Shown here one piece after another: positions 18,182-29,319 of a stretch of DNA of 64,000 bases. Made by a program: the position numbers and the translations under genes. The notes beneath the pieces are model-generated. The model saw nothing but the letters and a program-made list of their open reading frames with translations. It did not search any database and was not told the DNA's origin. Each line of letters begins with the position of its first letter. Positions within the stretch are counted from its first letter, which is position 1. The stretch comes from Lutjanus erythropterus (Eukaryota; Chordata; Actinopteri; Lutjaniformes; Lutjanidae). The DNA lies in assembly GCA_020091685.1 (NCBI GenBank), contig CM034605.1:24768470-24832469 (forward strand), given 5' to 3'.

Positions 18182-21100
18182 ATGGAATTCGACGGGAGCA
18201 TTTTAATCAAGTGTCCCCCCGATGAAAAGCAGGTCACGGAGACAAAACACAAACAACAGATGACTCTCCACTGTCAGCAATGCAACACTGTTCTGGGGGA
18301 CACTTTCGGCGTCTGTGGGGAGATTAAAAGTATGGACTCTATCATGTGTCACAGTAAGTTCACTTCATCTCTTGCCCGTCAGAAAATAATAAAAGAGAGC
18401 AAATAGCAAGAAATCAGTTCATGTTGGTACACATGTAGTACTGCTTTTGCAGTATAGTGAGTGAACTGGTGTAAACCGATGTAACAATATTTTGACAAAA
18501 AATCTTATCTCAGGGTCCACTTCTAGATGGTCTTTCTCTGTGGATGGTTTGCTTAGTTGTCATGGAGATAACTCAGTTGACATCACATCACCCAGCTGTT
18601 TACATTAAGCTGAATTTGCCCATCCGTTCACAAAATTATAAGATGTAATTGGAAGCTCCAGAAAAACGTAGTAAGTGGACCTTGAGGTTTTGGGGGAGTT
18701 TTTGGCCAAAATACTGCAATTTTGTTTTACTGATTTGTTTTCATGAGCTGTGGTGTTGTTTGACAATCATTATATCTTGCTATTTTACATGAAATCTATT
18801 GCATTTTGCTAATTTGTTTTGTGAAATGTCATTTTATATTTTCCTTTGCTAATTTGTACATAATAATATCAGCCTAACGTGGGCCTATCACAGATATACT
18901 GTTTTCCAATATCATAACTTTTTTTACAGACCATATAATGCAGATAACTAAGCTTGCGAGATGTAAATACCAAGAAGCTGCTTCTTGTTTAACAGCCTGT
19001 CCCTAATTAAATGAAATAGTCAAAATAGTCAGGAATTTACCGTGAACACACAGTACTGATGTTTATTTAGCTACTTATTGTATTTATTCTTTATTTCCTC
19101 AGTGTTCATTTCTGTATGTTAATGTATTTAACATGAAAAAAACTAACTTAAATATTCCTAGATTGTTTGTGTTTTGTTTTCTTAAAGAAAGCTGCCTTCT
19201 GAGTACCTTTGTGTAGTCATATCAGTGCACAATCCAGATAGAAAAGGTCTATTTTCATTCTAGCTCATACACCATATCAGTAGTTTGATGATATTAATCA
19301 ATACCCTGCTGCTTGTCTCTCTTCAGAAGTAACCAATGATGTGGTTGTCAGTGATGCAGTGGAGTCAAAACATAAAGGAGAAATGCTTAACTGGTAAGTG
19401 GAAAAAAACAATGTGAGTTTGGAGAGCTGCAAATATACTTTAGTTATTCAGCTGGATACAATTTTCTGCTCTTGTAGAGGTCATTTCTCATGCAGCTGAC
19501 ACAAAGTTTCACTAGACCTTTTTCATGGCAGCCATCCTGACATGGAATAGTAGAATAAACACAGGTGTTATCAGTGATACTAATTAAGGTCCTGGCTCAC
19601 TGGAAAGGCTCTGCTAGATTAAATGGAACAGGACCTTAATTAGTATTATTGATAACACCTGTGTAGGGCTGCAACTGTCCCTCGAGTAATTTGACAAGTA
19701 TAACGTTTAAATTTGGACAACTAAACAAAAGTAATTTGATGGAAAAACATTGCAGATTATGTGATATTTCTTATGCATTTACTTGATTAATTACACCACA
19801 ATGTAATATCAGATTTAGGTTTAAAATAATAATAATCATGATAATTATGATTTAAATTCTGTATGGGGAACACAAGCTTTTTTTTTTCAATATGCCCCTG
19901 AGAAAGGCACACAGACTGTGGTTGTATGCATAAGTATCATCCACCGCCATCGTCTACAGGAATGCGTTCTTCTCAGTCAGCTCTTTTCTGTCAGTGTCTT
20001 ATTTTGTTTCCACTGTTATTGTTTCCTCTCAGCATCTACAGTTCTCTTAAGTGTCGCGGCTGCCGCTCTGCTGTGGGGAAAGTTATTCACTCAGCCCCGC
20101 CGCGTTTGGCCATGGTCCGCTCCGTCTTTCTCCTCCACAAAGCAAACATCAGCTGGTAAGCTCTGCTGCTTCTGTGAGCACACAAAGCATATTGACTTCT
20201 TGTGTACAGGTTTACTGCTGTCTGGAGAGGCTAAACTAAACAAGTGCCTTACAAGTGTTGTCCACTTTGTGAAAAGCTTTTTTTAAATCTCAGGTTAGAG
20301 ATAAAACAGCTGATTTCTCTCTCTCTTTTTTTTTTAGACTTTACTTTTGGTCATTCTGCAGACACTGTTAGTGAAAGAAGATTTTTGGCTACATTACTTG
20401 ATCCTTAAAAATCGCCTTTTTCATATTTTTTCTCTGCAGTTACATTCTCAGCAGCAGCTCAATGGTGGAAGCATCTGCCCTCACATTTGATCTGAAGACC
20501 TTCAGAGAAAGCATTAATGAGGTGAGACAAGTAAGGGATAACGTACAGTGAGCAGATCGTTATTGTAAAATAAATCCCGACAGGATGATGCAGGACCCCG
20601 ACACACATTTCACAACGATGACCTGCTCACTGCGCATTACCCTGCTTGTTACCCAAAAATCAATAACTTGACAAAAAACATTAATTTAAAATGATTAGAA
20701 TTAACACCTGCATGTACAGCTGCAGGTCATTTCATTCTTATACTCACATAATAGTCCCATAATCTGAGTACTATCAGTACTGTAGTGACATGTGCTAAGC
20801 CCTTACTTGTTCTATTGCAGTGTAATTTATTTGGCATGATTTTGTGCCACAAATTAAATAAATGTAAATGATGAGTCCTTTTAATAAACTCATTGAGTTA
20901 AGTTAAAGTTTAGCCTGAGTAACGTCTGAGGCAGTAACTCATCAGCCTCAGCTGCACTGCAGAAGCTTTTTTGTTGAGTGGAGAAACAGCATTCCTGCAA
21001 ATCCAGTTCTCTTTGAATTTGTTCTTCTGGATGTTTTCTTGCCTGTGAAAAAGTTCAGGTGTGATTACGTGCTAATGTGAAAGGAAAATTCAGGCAGAGA

Positions 21101-21247
21101 CAATTAATGTTTCAGTTAAAACAATAATTCCCTCTATTGAAAAACCAAATCTGTCTTTTTCCCCTGCAGGCGAGGCAGCAGTTTGAATCCCAGTTGAATT
21201 ACATGTTAACCGTGAAGAGCAGACTGGCTGACAGGAGTGGAATTTGA
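18182..21247 (+). CDS. oip5: OIP5 / Mis18-beta, centromere licensing protein
   Basis: Five exons (18182-18353, 19327-19393, 20033-20155, 20440-20521, 21170-21247) splice in phase to 173 residues. The Mis18 (Yippee-like) domain shows both zinc-binding CxxC pairs: LHCQQCNTVLGD (about residues 30-41) and LKCRGCRSAVG (about residues 85-95). It is followed by YILSSSSMVEASALTFDLKT and a C-terminal coiled helix (ARQQFESQLNYM). In the known family it pairs with Mis18-alpha and M18BP1 to license CENP-A deposition at centromeres after mitosis. It shares a divergent promoter with nusap1. A polyadenylation signal AATAAA is at 21571-21576, and the 3' end faces the lncRNA, as in human. Confidence 0.95.
19559..19664. 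mobile_element. Short near-perfect fold-back MITE in oip5 intron 2
   Basis: A 36-nt left arm (acacaggtgttatc, then actaattaaggtcctg) pairs with its reverse complement at the right end with two mismatches, around a 34-nt loop. Such a clean hairpin without a coding frame is typical of a MITE. Confidence 0.8.
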
Positions 21248-21570
21248 CAAGCAAATCTCAGGACTTTACCCGGTCCTGGGATTAGTGAGCATGTGCTCTC
21301 AAGTCTGCTCTCCAATCCCTCCGTAAGACTGGTTTGTGTTGTATATTAATACTTTCTTTTCTGTTTCTATTTTCAACTTTTTTTGACGTAAGCATTGTCT
21401 CAGTCTTTTTTCATACGTTTTGATCAGAGTCACACTTGTCTCAGGACTTTGAGGATCGCTCAACTTAATCTACCAACAAAAGATGAAAAACAAACTTTCT
21501 TTGTTGTTTTTTTTCCCTCCGCATTTGTTGTTTGTGTTTGTCCTTTGTGTATATATCACTGTTCAAAATC

Positions 21571-21576
21571 AATAAA
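21571..21576 (+). terminator. oip5: oip5 polyadenylation signal
   Basis: AATAAA lies 324 bp past the oip5 stop codon, followed by an A-rich then T/GT-containing stretch. It is the first canonical signal on this strand after the CDS. Confidence 0.6.
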
Positions 21577-21599
21577 CAGATTTTTTAAAAAAGGCTCAA

Positions 21600-23105
21600 A
21601 ATGTTCATTTGTCCAGCACTTTACCTCTAAACCACATAACTTAATGCTAGCTTAACATGGTAATGTTATATTTTGTCTTTTGTAAAACACGTTGATACAA
21701 CTCCTCTAGAAAGGTGATTTATGACATGCTAAAGCTTTTTATCCATATGCACACTAGTGTGTCACCCACTGTAAATTTGGTTTCCTGGCAACAGTACAGA
21801 ATTACTGATTAACTGCACAATTAACCCAAATAGTGAAAGCAATAACTACTGGAAGTTTGTGTAAAATGAGCGATTTGGGTGAATGTTGCATTAGAGATGA
21901 GTTTTCCAGATATTTTTAGAAACTTTTCATACATTAATTTTTTAACAGTCATTTAAAAGGCTTCTGTTTTGACAAATTTCCCTGACAGTTGCCCATTGTT
22001 ATCTAAGCTCTTTGGTTTAATGCAGGGCGAGGCTGTTTAACAGAAGGCTGTGTGAATATAGCTTCAATTCTTCACCAAGTCCTGGTGACCCATTCTGAGA
22101 CCTTTTATATTCTAAATGATAATCTAAGCTTTAAAAACTATTTCATTTACTTTACTTAACAGAAATTAACGAGTTATAGGTTTTCTTACATCCCATTAAT
22201 CAAGAAGGCCTTGTGACCCTGCTTGAGTCCATGAACCAGTAGATTAATCAAACACTATGCAATGTGTTAATTAGTGAGCTTTAGAGATGTTGACAGGCAG
22301 GATAGCTGCCTGGCCCTGCTCCCAGTCTTAATGCTAAGCTAGGCTAATTGCCTCTTGGCTCCATGATTTTCTCTTGGAAAGAAAACAGTGGTAAAGTCTT
22401 CCTATGAGCTCAAAACACAGCATGTTCCTGTAGAACCAGTCAGACTAAACTTTATATTTGTGCTACACAAGTGCTAAATAACATAATGTAGTCCATATTT
22501 CCCAATCTTTGCAATTTTCCTCACACTTTGTCCTCCTGGGCTGCAATTCTCCCTTATTTCTCCCAATTTATGACAAATTTGCACCTTTTTTCTTTTTCAT
22601 TGTCACAACCTGTACAGCTTGTATTAAAAATCTCACACCAAGTTTCCTACAGAAAGTTTTAAAATAAAGGGCCACATTTCTTTCTAAAAGCAGCCTAACT
22701 AACATACTCTTTAAAGAACATTTGTAAAATATTTATATGTTCTGTTCCTCTAATCAAATTCAGGACTAGGGAAGGCTAAATGCTGTGGTCCTATTGTGTT
22801 TTTCCAGCTAATAACTGTCCATTATAGGCAATCTGCAGGCATCTGTTTGCAAAAAATGTGTACTTATTATTTAGTTTTATTTTTATTATTTGGTTATGAA
22901 ACTCAAAAATCCTAGATGCCCCACTTTGGTTTCAAAATCCTCCCTATTTTTGAGTTCTCAAGGTTTGCAAGCATGACTCTGTTTATAATTTAATAATTTT
23001 GTTTTCTGGTATGTAACAAGCATTACAAGGGTGTTAGCAAAGGAGATAATATACATCACGTCATTCATAACAGCACTCAAACTGTAAGCAAACGTCAACA
23101 CACAG
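21600..23105. other. Gap between oip5 and lncRNA 3' ends
   Basis: About 1.5 kb of AT-rich sequence lies between the oip5 polyadenylation site and the lncRNA 3' end. Neither strand shows exon-like frames. I recognise no repeat family or RNA gene here. Confidence 0.45.
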
Positions 23106-24388
23106 CCATCCAATTGGCACCATGCTGCATTTTATTGCTGAATTTCTGATACAGATTCTTCTTCTTTATTTATTTATTTTTTTTTAGATAATACAAAACC
23201 AGACAAGAGGCTCACACGTAATAAGCATGCCCATTTCCTCCCTCTGGAGTGCATAGTTTCTACACAGTCCACCTCCTCAGTGGAAAAGTTGATCAACAAA
23301 GTAATGTCATTAATCATCTTACCTAAGCTTTTGTTTTTTGTTTTTTTCATGGGAACAAAGGTTGAATGGTGTTTTTCAGCTGCACTGTGGCTGTACTGCC
23401 ATGGTCATGTTTGGCACAACAGAGTGAGAGCAGAAACATTTAAAACTCTCTAAAATACTCTTTTTTTCTTTTTTTTTGGTGCAGTTTCGTCTGTAAAAAC
23501 CACCGCTGATGATCGAAGCTACTTTAACATGCTTGCTGTTGTGTCAAACAACCGTCCCCACATTGTCACCTCGTCACAGAACATCTGATATGAACATTTC
23601 ATTAGCCTAATTACACTCATTCACATTACAAAGTTGGATTATTGCATGCAATACAAATCATTCATTATTCTGCTAAAGTCATGCATATTTTTTAAACCCA
23701 TATATTCATGTTGCTAGACGCCTACTTGTTGATAAATCGTGATTATAAATCCCCACAAACGAAGAGCATTACAGGGTTTTCAGAACACAGTATTCAAGAC
23801 AGGATGGTGATGATGACGGTGCAAGTCAGTACATAGAGAGAAAGTGCTTTTCAAACAAGTGTCAAGTTCGTTCAGTAAGTCCTTTGCAGCCACAGAGTTA
23901 CTGAAAGTCTATATCTCTAAAAGGAAGGATGGGTTTTGATGTAAAAATGCTACAGGAACTGAAATTTAAAGCATCTCTCATGTACCGATTGGTTTTGATT
24001 CTTGTTTTGGTGCTTAAAGAATACAAGGCAGGGAAATTAGTAGTGAAAAATATACGTATTTACTTTATTTATCAGTGTAATAACATGCTACAGCTGTCCT
24101 CTGCAGGAACTATTCCAAACCTTTATTAAATGATGCCGTATCCTAAAGCCAAAAATGATACGATTCCCCCCCAGAAAAAACAAAAAACCTAAATAAAAAT
24201 GACTAATAGATAGCTACCGTAAGCAGGGAGGGAAAATCCTTTCCACATGACATTACGGACTCCTTTTTAACACTTACACCCTGGCACTAAACTCATGCAT
24301 TATTGTAGGTTATTGCTTCTAAAACTCTAATCAAATACAATTTTATGGATTAAAATATATCGCTCTGAATCCCAAAACTATGAGGTAT

Positions 24389-24396
24389 TATGTACA
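24389..24396 (-). promoter_or_regulatory. oip5-as1: Pumilio-type element in cyrano
   Basis: Read on the minus strand, TGTACATA fits the Pumilio consensus UGUANAUA. It lies in the terminal exon about 700 nt downstream of the miR-7 site in transcript order. One 8-mer can occur by chance, so the weight is modest. Confidence 0.35.
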
Positions 24397-25074
24397 ATAA
24401 AATGTCATGGTGAGATCTTAATTCTAGGGCTAGAAACACTACATCGGATCCCTAGCATTTATACCCAAATCTAAGATTAAATTACTTACATTTCTCGTAT
24501 GGTTTCTATCACTGTTACATCTGAGACTCACTTTTTGGGAGTTTTTTTGGCTGTTGAATAGGAGCTACCTAATTCTTTTGATGCTCTGAGGAATACAATT
24601 TAGGACATTTCTTACGCTTTTATTTCAAGATAAGAATCCTAAAAACGCACAGCAGCTCTGTTAGAAAGCACTTACTTATATTGAGCATATACGCCTATAT
24701 GATACAACTTCAATCAATACTTATTAACTGCATACCCTGATTGTGTCATACTTGTATTTTAAATCATGCAACTTATTCTACACCCGAGACACAGAACAAA
24801 AAAACAGGAGATTTTGCATTAGTCTAAGATTTTAGGGCAAAGCTGTATCTAAATGTGGTGTTTTTTAAAGGTGCAGTACGTCAATCTACCACCCTTTTAA
24901 TTTGACTGAAATGGTTTCAGCGGTTTTTGCGCTCCAGCTTAGTCTAGAAATCGATTTCACTATTTATTCTTCATGAAGCAAGCATCACTACTGGTCATGC
25001 ATGGCTACTATAATAATGTTGGCACCACAGTCCCGCTAAATAAGCTAATGCACATGAGTCTATACATATCTTAA

Positions 25075-25098
25075 TGGAAGACATTGGTGATTTTGTTG
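25075..25098 (-). promoter_or_regulatory. oip5-as1: Extended miR-7 pairing site in cyrano
   Basis: The plus strand reads tggaagac at 25075-25082 and gtgattttgttg at 25087-25098. These are the 5' eight and the 3'-side twelve nucleotides of miR-7 (recalled mature sequence), separated by attg where miR-7 has two nucleotides. The minus-strand transcript therefore pairs with miR-7 through the seed and an extended 3' helix around a small internal bulge, the layout known for cyrano and for target-directed microRNA degradation. Confidence 0.92.
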
Positions 25099-25433
25099 CT
25101 TTCAAACAACTTGTCACTTGTTTATACAATATACAGTTTGGTCAACAACATGACAGTTAAGATCAAATATTGCACAAATCCCGGTAAAATGTGATTTTTT
25201 TCTTATATAAAATCATAACAATGAAGCAAAATAAAGTTGAACAAATGAGACCAGGGTATCCTTCACTGTAAGCTTGGATTAAAAGGAAATAAAGCTGATA
25301 TTTTAGCACTGGTATCTCTCAGTTTACTGGACACAGAAAAGCAGCAGGTAGAGACGAAGCGATGTTTGATAAAGTTAACTGAGCAAAACAGATTTACTTA
25401 TTTTTCAGATTATTTCAAGTGGTGCTTGATTTA

Positions 25434-26074
25434 GTCTAGCTCCACCTCTCTGGACCTCGTGGAGCTCCTGCACTCAGGGGTGTGTAATAATTTTGCATCC
25501 AATGAAACGCCAATGAAAGATGCTACGAGAGTGGACTTGGTCAGGCCTCACTAATAACTGTACAAAAAACACAACTTTATTCACTGATTTGGGTGAAACT
25601 GGATCATATTTTATAGTGAAAATACTTTCTGGTTTTCCAATCCAAGTCCTCCGACTGCTTTGCTTCAGCTCCCCTGATTTACAGAGTTTCCTGATAGACA
25701 GATAGCTTTGCCTGTTGCTAAAGTAGCTAACTGCTGTTGTTAGCGGGTTGCAGACCACACTCTGCAGTCCCAGCCAGACTGAGACCGAACACAGCCTTGT
25801 AGGAAACACAGTTCTGACATTATTAACAGAGTCTGACTGCTCCTAACTGTAGTCAACTAGCTGCACAGCTAATGGAGCTAACTAGCTAAAGGCACTACAG
25901 TCAGCAGCAGTCAGCAGTTAACTACTTTAGCAACAACTAAAGCTATCCATCACTCAGGAGCCAAACCCGACAAGAAAAATCACCTCTCTACTCAATTCCC
26001 TGTCGTCAAACTAGCCTCCGTTGGTCGGGGCAGGCTGAGGTGCGGCTGGTCCTTGAGGTGGAGCTGGACTAGAC
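25434..26074. mobile_element. MITE-like element inside the cyrano terminal exon
   Basis: Imperfect terminal inverted repeats (gtctagctccacctc at 25434 and gaggtggagctggactagac ending 26074) bound about 640 bp. The interior carries subrepeats such as gctaactagctaaagg and tcagcagcagtcagcag. No transposase frame is seen. It would be transcribed as part of the lncRNA. Confidence 0.6.
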
Positions 26075-26567
26075 CAAGCTCCACCTATTGAGCTCTGCAG
26101 TGAGCAGCATCTTCATTACTTTGTTTGACACAAAAGGAGTCAAATGGCCAATTCTGTCTCTACCTGCAGCATGTAAAAAATGCATGCCAGCACGTTAAAA
26201 TGACAAAAAGAACATATCCAGGGTGGAAACACAAAATAAAGGGGGAAATATGTTTAGGGGGAGAAAGACAAAGACCAAATTAAGAGAATACTAAGGGAAG
26301 AAAACTGGACCAGACTTTCATAATAAAAGTGACTTTAGTTGCCAAATTTTAGGGATCTCAAGGATTAAGTCTACCTGCAACTTGTGAATAAACCTGCAGA
26401 CTTGACAAAGGAGAGCAAAAAAATAGAGCATGGATTAAAAATACTACCTTGTGACTTTCCTTTAGAATAGATGCATAGGGGACCACAGTTTGAGAGAGTT
26501 TTCCTCAAAATGGTTTAACTGAAAGCAAATGTTTTTAAACTAAAGCCAAATTCATCCAGAAACAATA

Positions 26568-26578
26568 CATATACATAC

Positions 26579-26620
<42 letters not shown>

Positions 26621-26632
26621 ACATATATATAT
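26568..26632. repeat. (AT)n microsatellite
   Basis: An almost uninterrupted run of about 60 bp of alternating AT, with a few G/C interruptions at its edges, lies in the lncRNA terminal exon. It can form a cruciform or hairpin and is likely length-polymorphic. Confidence 0.9.
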
Positions 26633-28009
26633 GAAACTGCTGTGGCGCTTGCTTGACAACCTTTAAGTTTCTTGTACTGATCACGCTCCCTTTCACTCCT
26701 GTTGGACTTGTTATGACGATGAGGTAGTGCAAAAAAAACAAACAAAAAAACACCCTATGAGTCTAATTTAATCACAGGCCTTGATCTTTGCTACAGTATC
26801 TTGTGTCTTTACTTTCTTCCCAGGAAACGGGAGCAATTTGTTCATTATCAAACTGCTTTGATCTAATTACAGAGCGTGTGGGGACTTATTTTTACTTATT
26901 CAGGACAAATCAGTGACTACATTTACATGCAGCCGATGATCAAACCCAAACCTGACTGAAAAATACCAAAATCATGGAGATTTTCGGGCAACTACACTGG
27001 CCTTTCAGCCAACCTAGTGACTTTAAAGTCAGCATTTGGCTACATGTAGATGTAGTCAGTGTGTGCGTGATGGAAGTCACATTAGCCCACAGATGTCCTG
27101 ATTGATGATCATGCTGCAGAAACAGGCCAGCACAGTAGGGGATGCTGTGGAGGAGAGAGGGCCAATGTCCCAGTGACAGCAGGAAGTAGGCCACTTGTGT
27201 CCCAAAAGCCCAAAAGAGGTCATCTTCACCGTGACTCTCCGGTCTTTACCTCCATGGGTCTGGGTGGCTGAGGAAGGGATCTGTTGGCGGTGCTGGGGCT
27301 GGTGGTGTCGGCTTCAGCTGGTTTCACAACTGCATTGCCTGGAAAACCCATCCTGGAATGAAAATTCAATTTTTAGTTTGCATCAAACCGTGCAATTCTC
27401 TACACAATGATTTAGAGGCTTGTATAAAGATCTCTCAGTTCAAGAAAGTCTACAAAGAAAAAATAATGAAACTGTATGAAGGTAATGTGTTCACTTTATG
27501 AATTATTCTGTGGCACACAATTCCTTTTTTTCCTTCAAGTTTCTGTCTATATTGGTTGTTAATGAGGTTATCGGGGTATTGATGTTTCAACGCTCGTGAG
27601 AGTGCCATAAAAAAAAAAAGATCTGAGTGCTCATTAGGGATCTCAGTTCAGTCAGTCTTCATTGTCATGTAATGGAACTGTCCTACTTTGTCCGCTTAGG
27701 ACATTTTTCTTATATGACTGGTATTTATGGAGGCACTGAGTATCATTTTTTGTGTTTTTTATACTGTATATACTAGTGTTTAATTAAGGTTTGAAATTCT
27801 GGTATCATGTTCACTCTAAATGTTTTATCAATTTGTGTATTTGAACTGGTCCCTTCTAAAATTAAGCAGCTAAAAGATAAGACTATATTAAAGGTATCAT
27901 CTGGATATCTGTCTATGGGGTCTATAAACTGTCAGAAAATAGTGAAAAATACCTGTTACAGTTTCTTAAAGGCCAGCATGACATGTTAAGATATCTTGTT
28001 CTTAGGGCT

Positions 28010-28560
28010 GGACCAATACTGGATTTTAGGGGCTGATACCAATAATGATAGTAAGGAATAAAAAAAATCCAATGGATATATTGGTCAATATATTGCAATG
28101 ATCTTTCAAATTAAATACTTGTTAAGATATGTAATGGAGGCAAGATATTTTACAATTTAACAATAAATGAAATCAAAAAAATTAAATCAGATCACTCAAA
28201 CATTAAACTTTCACTGGTATATGTATAAATATTGTATAAGTTGATCTACTTGTGCATGTTTTTATCTATTTATTTAATAGGTATTAAAATAGCAGTTAAA
28301 GTGTACAGTTTCATCACCTCAATGCCATTTTGGATTTTACATGTAGTTATATATTATATACATTAAAAAAAATAAAAAATATACATAAAAAATTGCCTAT
28401 AAAACCAAAAAGGTAAACAAACAAACCAAAAAAATAATCTGCATTATTTTCTTACAAAATAATAAAATAAAGTTTTCATATCGGCACATATCAGACAACA
28501 TATGCAAGATCCATATAGCTGATATGTATCTGCTGATCCAAATATCTGTCAGGCTCGAAA
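28010..28560. repeat. Diverged dispersed repeat in cyrano intron 1
   Basis: The ends carry related motifs about seeing-diverged copies of a fish repeat: ggctggaccaatactgg and gctgataccaat on the left, atatcggcacatatcag and tctgctgatccaaatatc on the right, around an AT-rich middle. Similar gatatcggctgata-type runs occur near 58730-58760 and 59180-59230. The family was not identified. Confidence 0.4.
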
Positions 28561-29218
28561 CTAAGAAAACTGTACATATCCACAATGAAGAAGCTGAAAC
28601 TTGGGAATGTTTAGTATTTTTGCTTTAAACTTGTCATTTAGCAACAAAAATCCTGGACCTGTTACGAAATGGAATATGGGCCCACTGATTGTTAACAGGC
28701 CACTAAGTCCACTGAAGTGCTCTGACGTGCAGCAAATGTAGTAAATTGACTGATGTATTAGATACTGAATTGTTTTGTCTAAAATCACCGGAATAGCAGA
28801 ATGTACATTTAATATAAGAATTAATTTTCCCTTATAAGTACACTGCCAATTCCCAAAAGGAGTTAAATGTACAGAAAATTGTGTTAAAGCTGGGCACCAG
28901 GTCAGGCATGACTGAGAGGCACTGACCTTGGTGTGAGCGTTGGTCCGAGATGATGCAGAGGTATTTCCACTGTGGTTCGAGCTGCAGCTGCTTATAATGG
29001 TAAACAAAAGCCAGGGGGGATTCTTCCTCTACGGTCACACATTTACGTCTCCCGAACTGGACGTGTGCTGGGTTTGCTCTGGGGACAGCGGCCGCGCCGG
29101 GTGAGGACACATTTCGAGACGAATAAACCGAATATCTTCGGGCCCCCCTTTCCTCCCTCCGTACGCCCCGGGGAGGAGAAGGTCCTCTCGTCCCCTTCTC
29201 CGCACACCCTCCGCTCTA

Positions 29219-29310
29219 CGCCATTTTCGCTCTGTTACTACGAGCCAACGGAAGAGCGCGATGATTGAGCCGGAGAGCTGTCAATCAAAACTAAAGCCCG
29301 CCCCGGAAGT
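29219..29310 (-). promoter_or_regulatory. oip5-as1: Cyrano promoter: YY1-type and ETS-type sites
   Basis: On the minus strand AAAATGGCG (29219-29227) fits the YY1 element often found just downstream of start sites. Its ATG reads ATG GCG TAG, a two-codon uORF. CCGGAAGT on the plus strand at 29303-29310 is an ETS/GABP core. The GC-rich segment 29040-29270 contains cggccgcgcc and gccccgggg, fitting a CpG-island promoter. Confidence 0.6.
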
Positions 29311-29319
29311 ACCTCTTCT

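Larger units (their letters stand above)
23110..29262 (-). ncRNA. oip5-as1: Cyrano / OIP5-AS1 long non-coding RNA
   Basis: The locus lies between oip5 (convergent) and chp1 (same strand), exactly the position and orientation of human OIP5-AS1. It starts in a GC-rich segment (29040-29270). Exon 1 ends at 28927 before GTCAGT. An acceptor (cattccag) starts the next exon at 27352. A possible GTAAAG donor at 27248-27243 and a good acceptor at about 27113 (gtttctgcag) would make a small middle exon 27249-27352 and a terminal exon of about 4 kb. AATAAA signals (complement) at 23131-23136 and 23165-23170 would end it. No long conserved ORF is present. The decisive mark is the miR-7 site at 25075-25098. 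In the known family, cyrano triggers destruction of miR-7. The 5' and 3' limits and the middle intron are estimates. Confidence 0.85.

Noticed and set aside
25474..25809. Open frame of 111 codons on the minus strand
   Set aside because: It lies inside the MITE-like element in the cyrano terminal exon, has no family resemblance, and needs a non-ATG-like start context.
26515..26753. Frames with Tyr-Ile repeats
   Set aside because: They are translations of the (AT)n microsatellite.
28832..29110. Minus-strand frame starting at GTG, SSPGAAAVPRANPAHVQ
   Set aside because: It has no ATG start and sits in the GC-rich first exon of the lncRNA; the frame runs past the splice donor at 28926.
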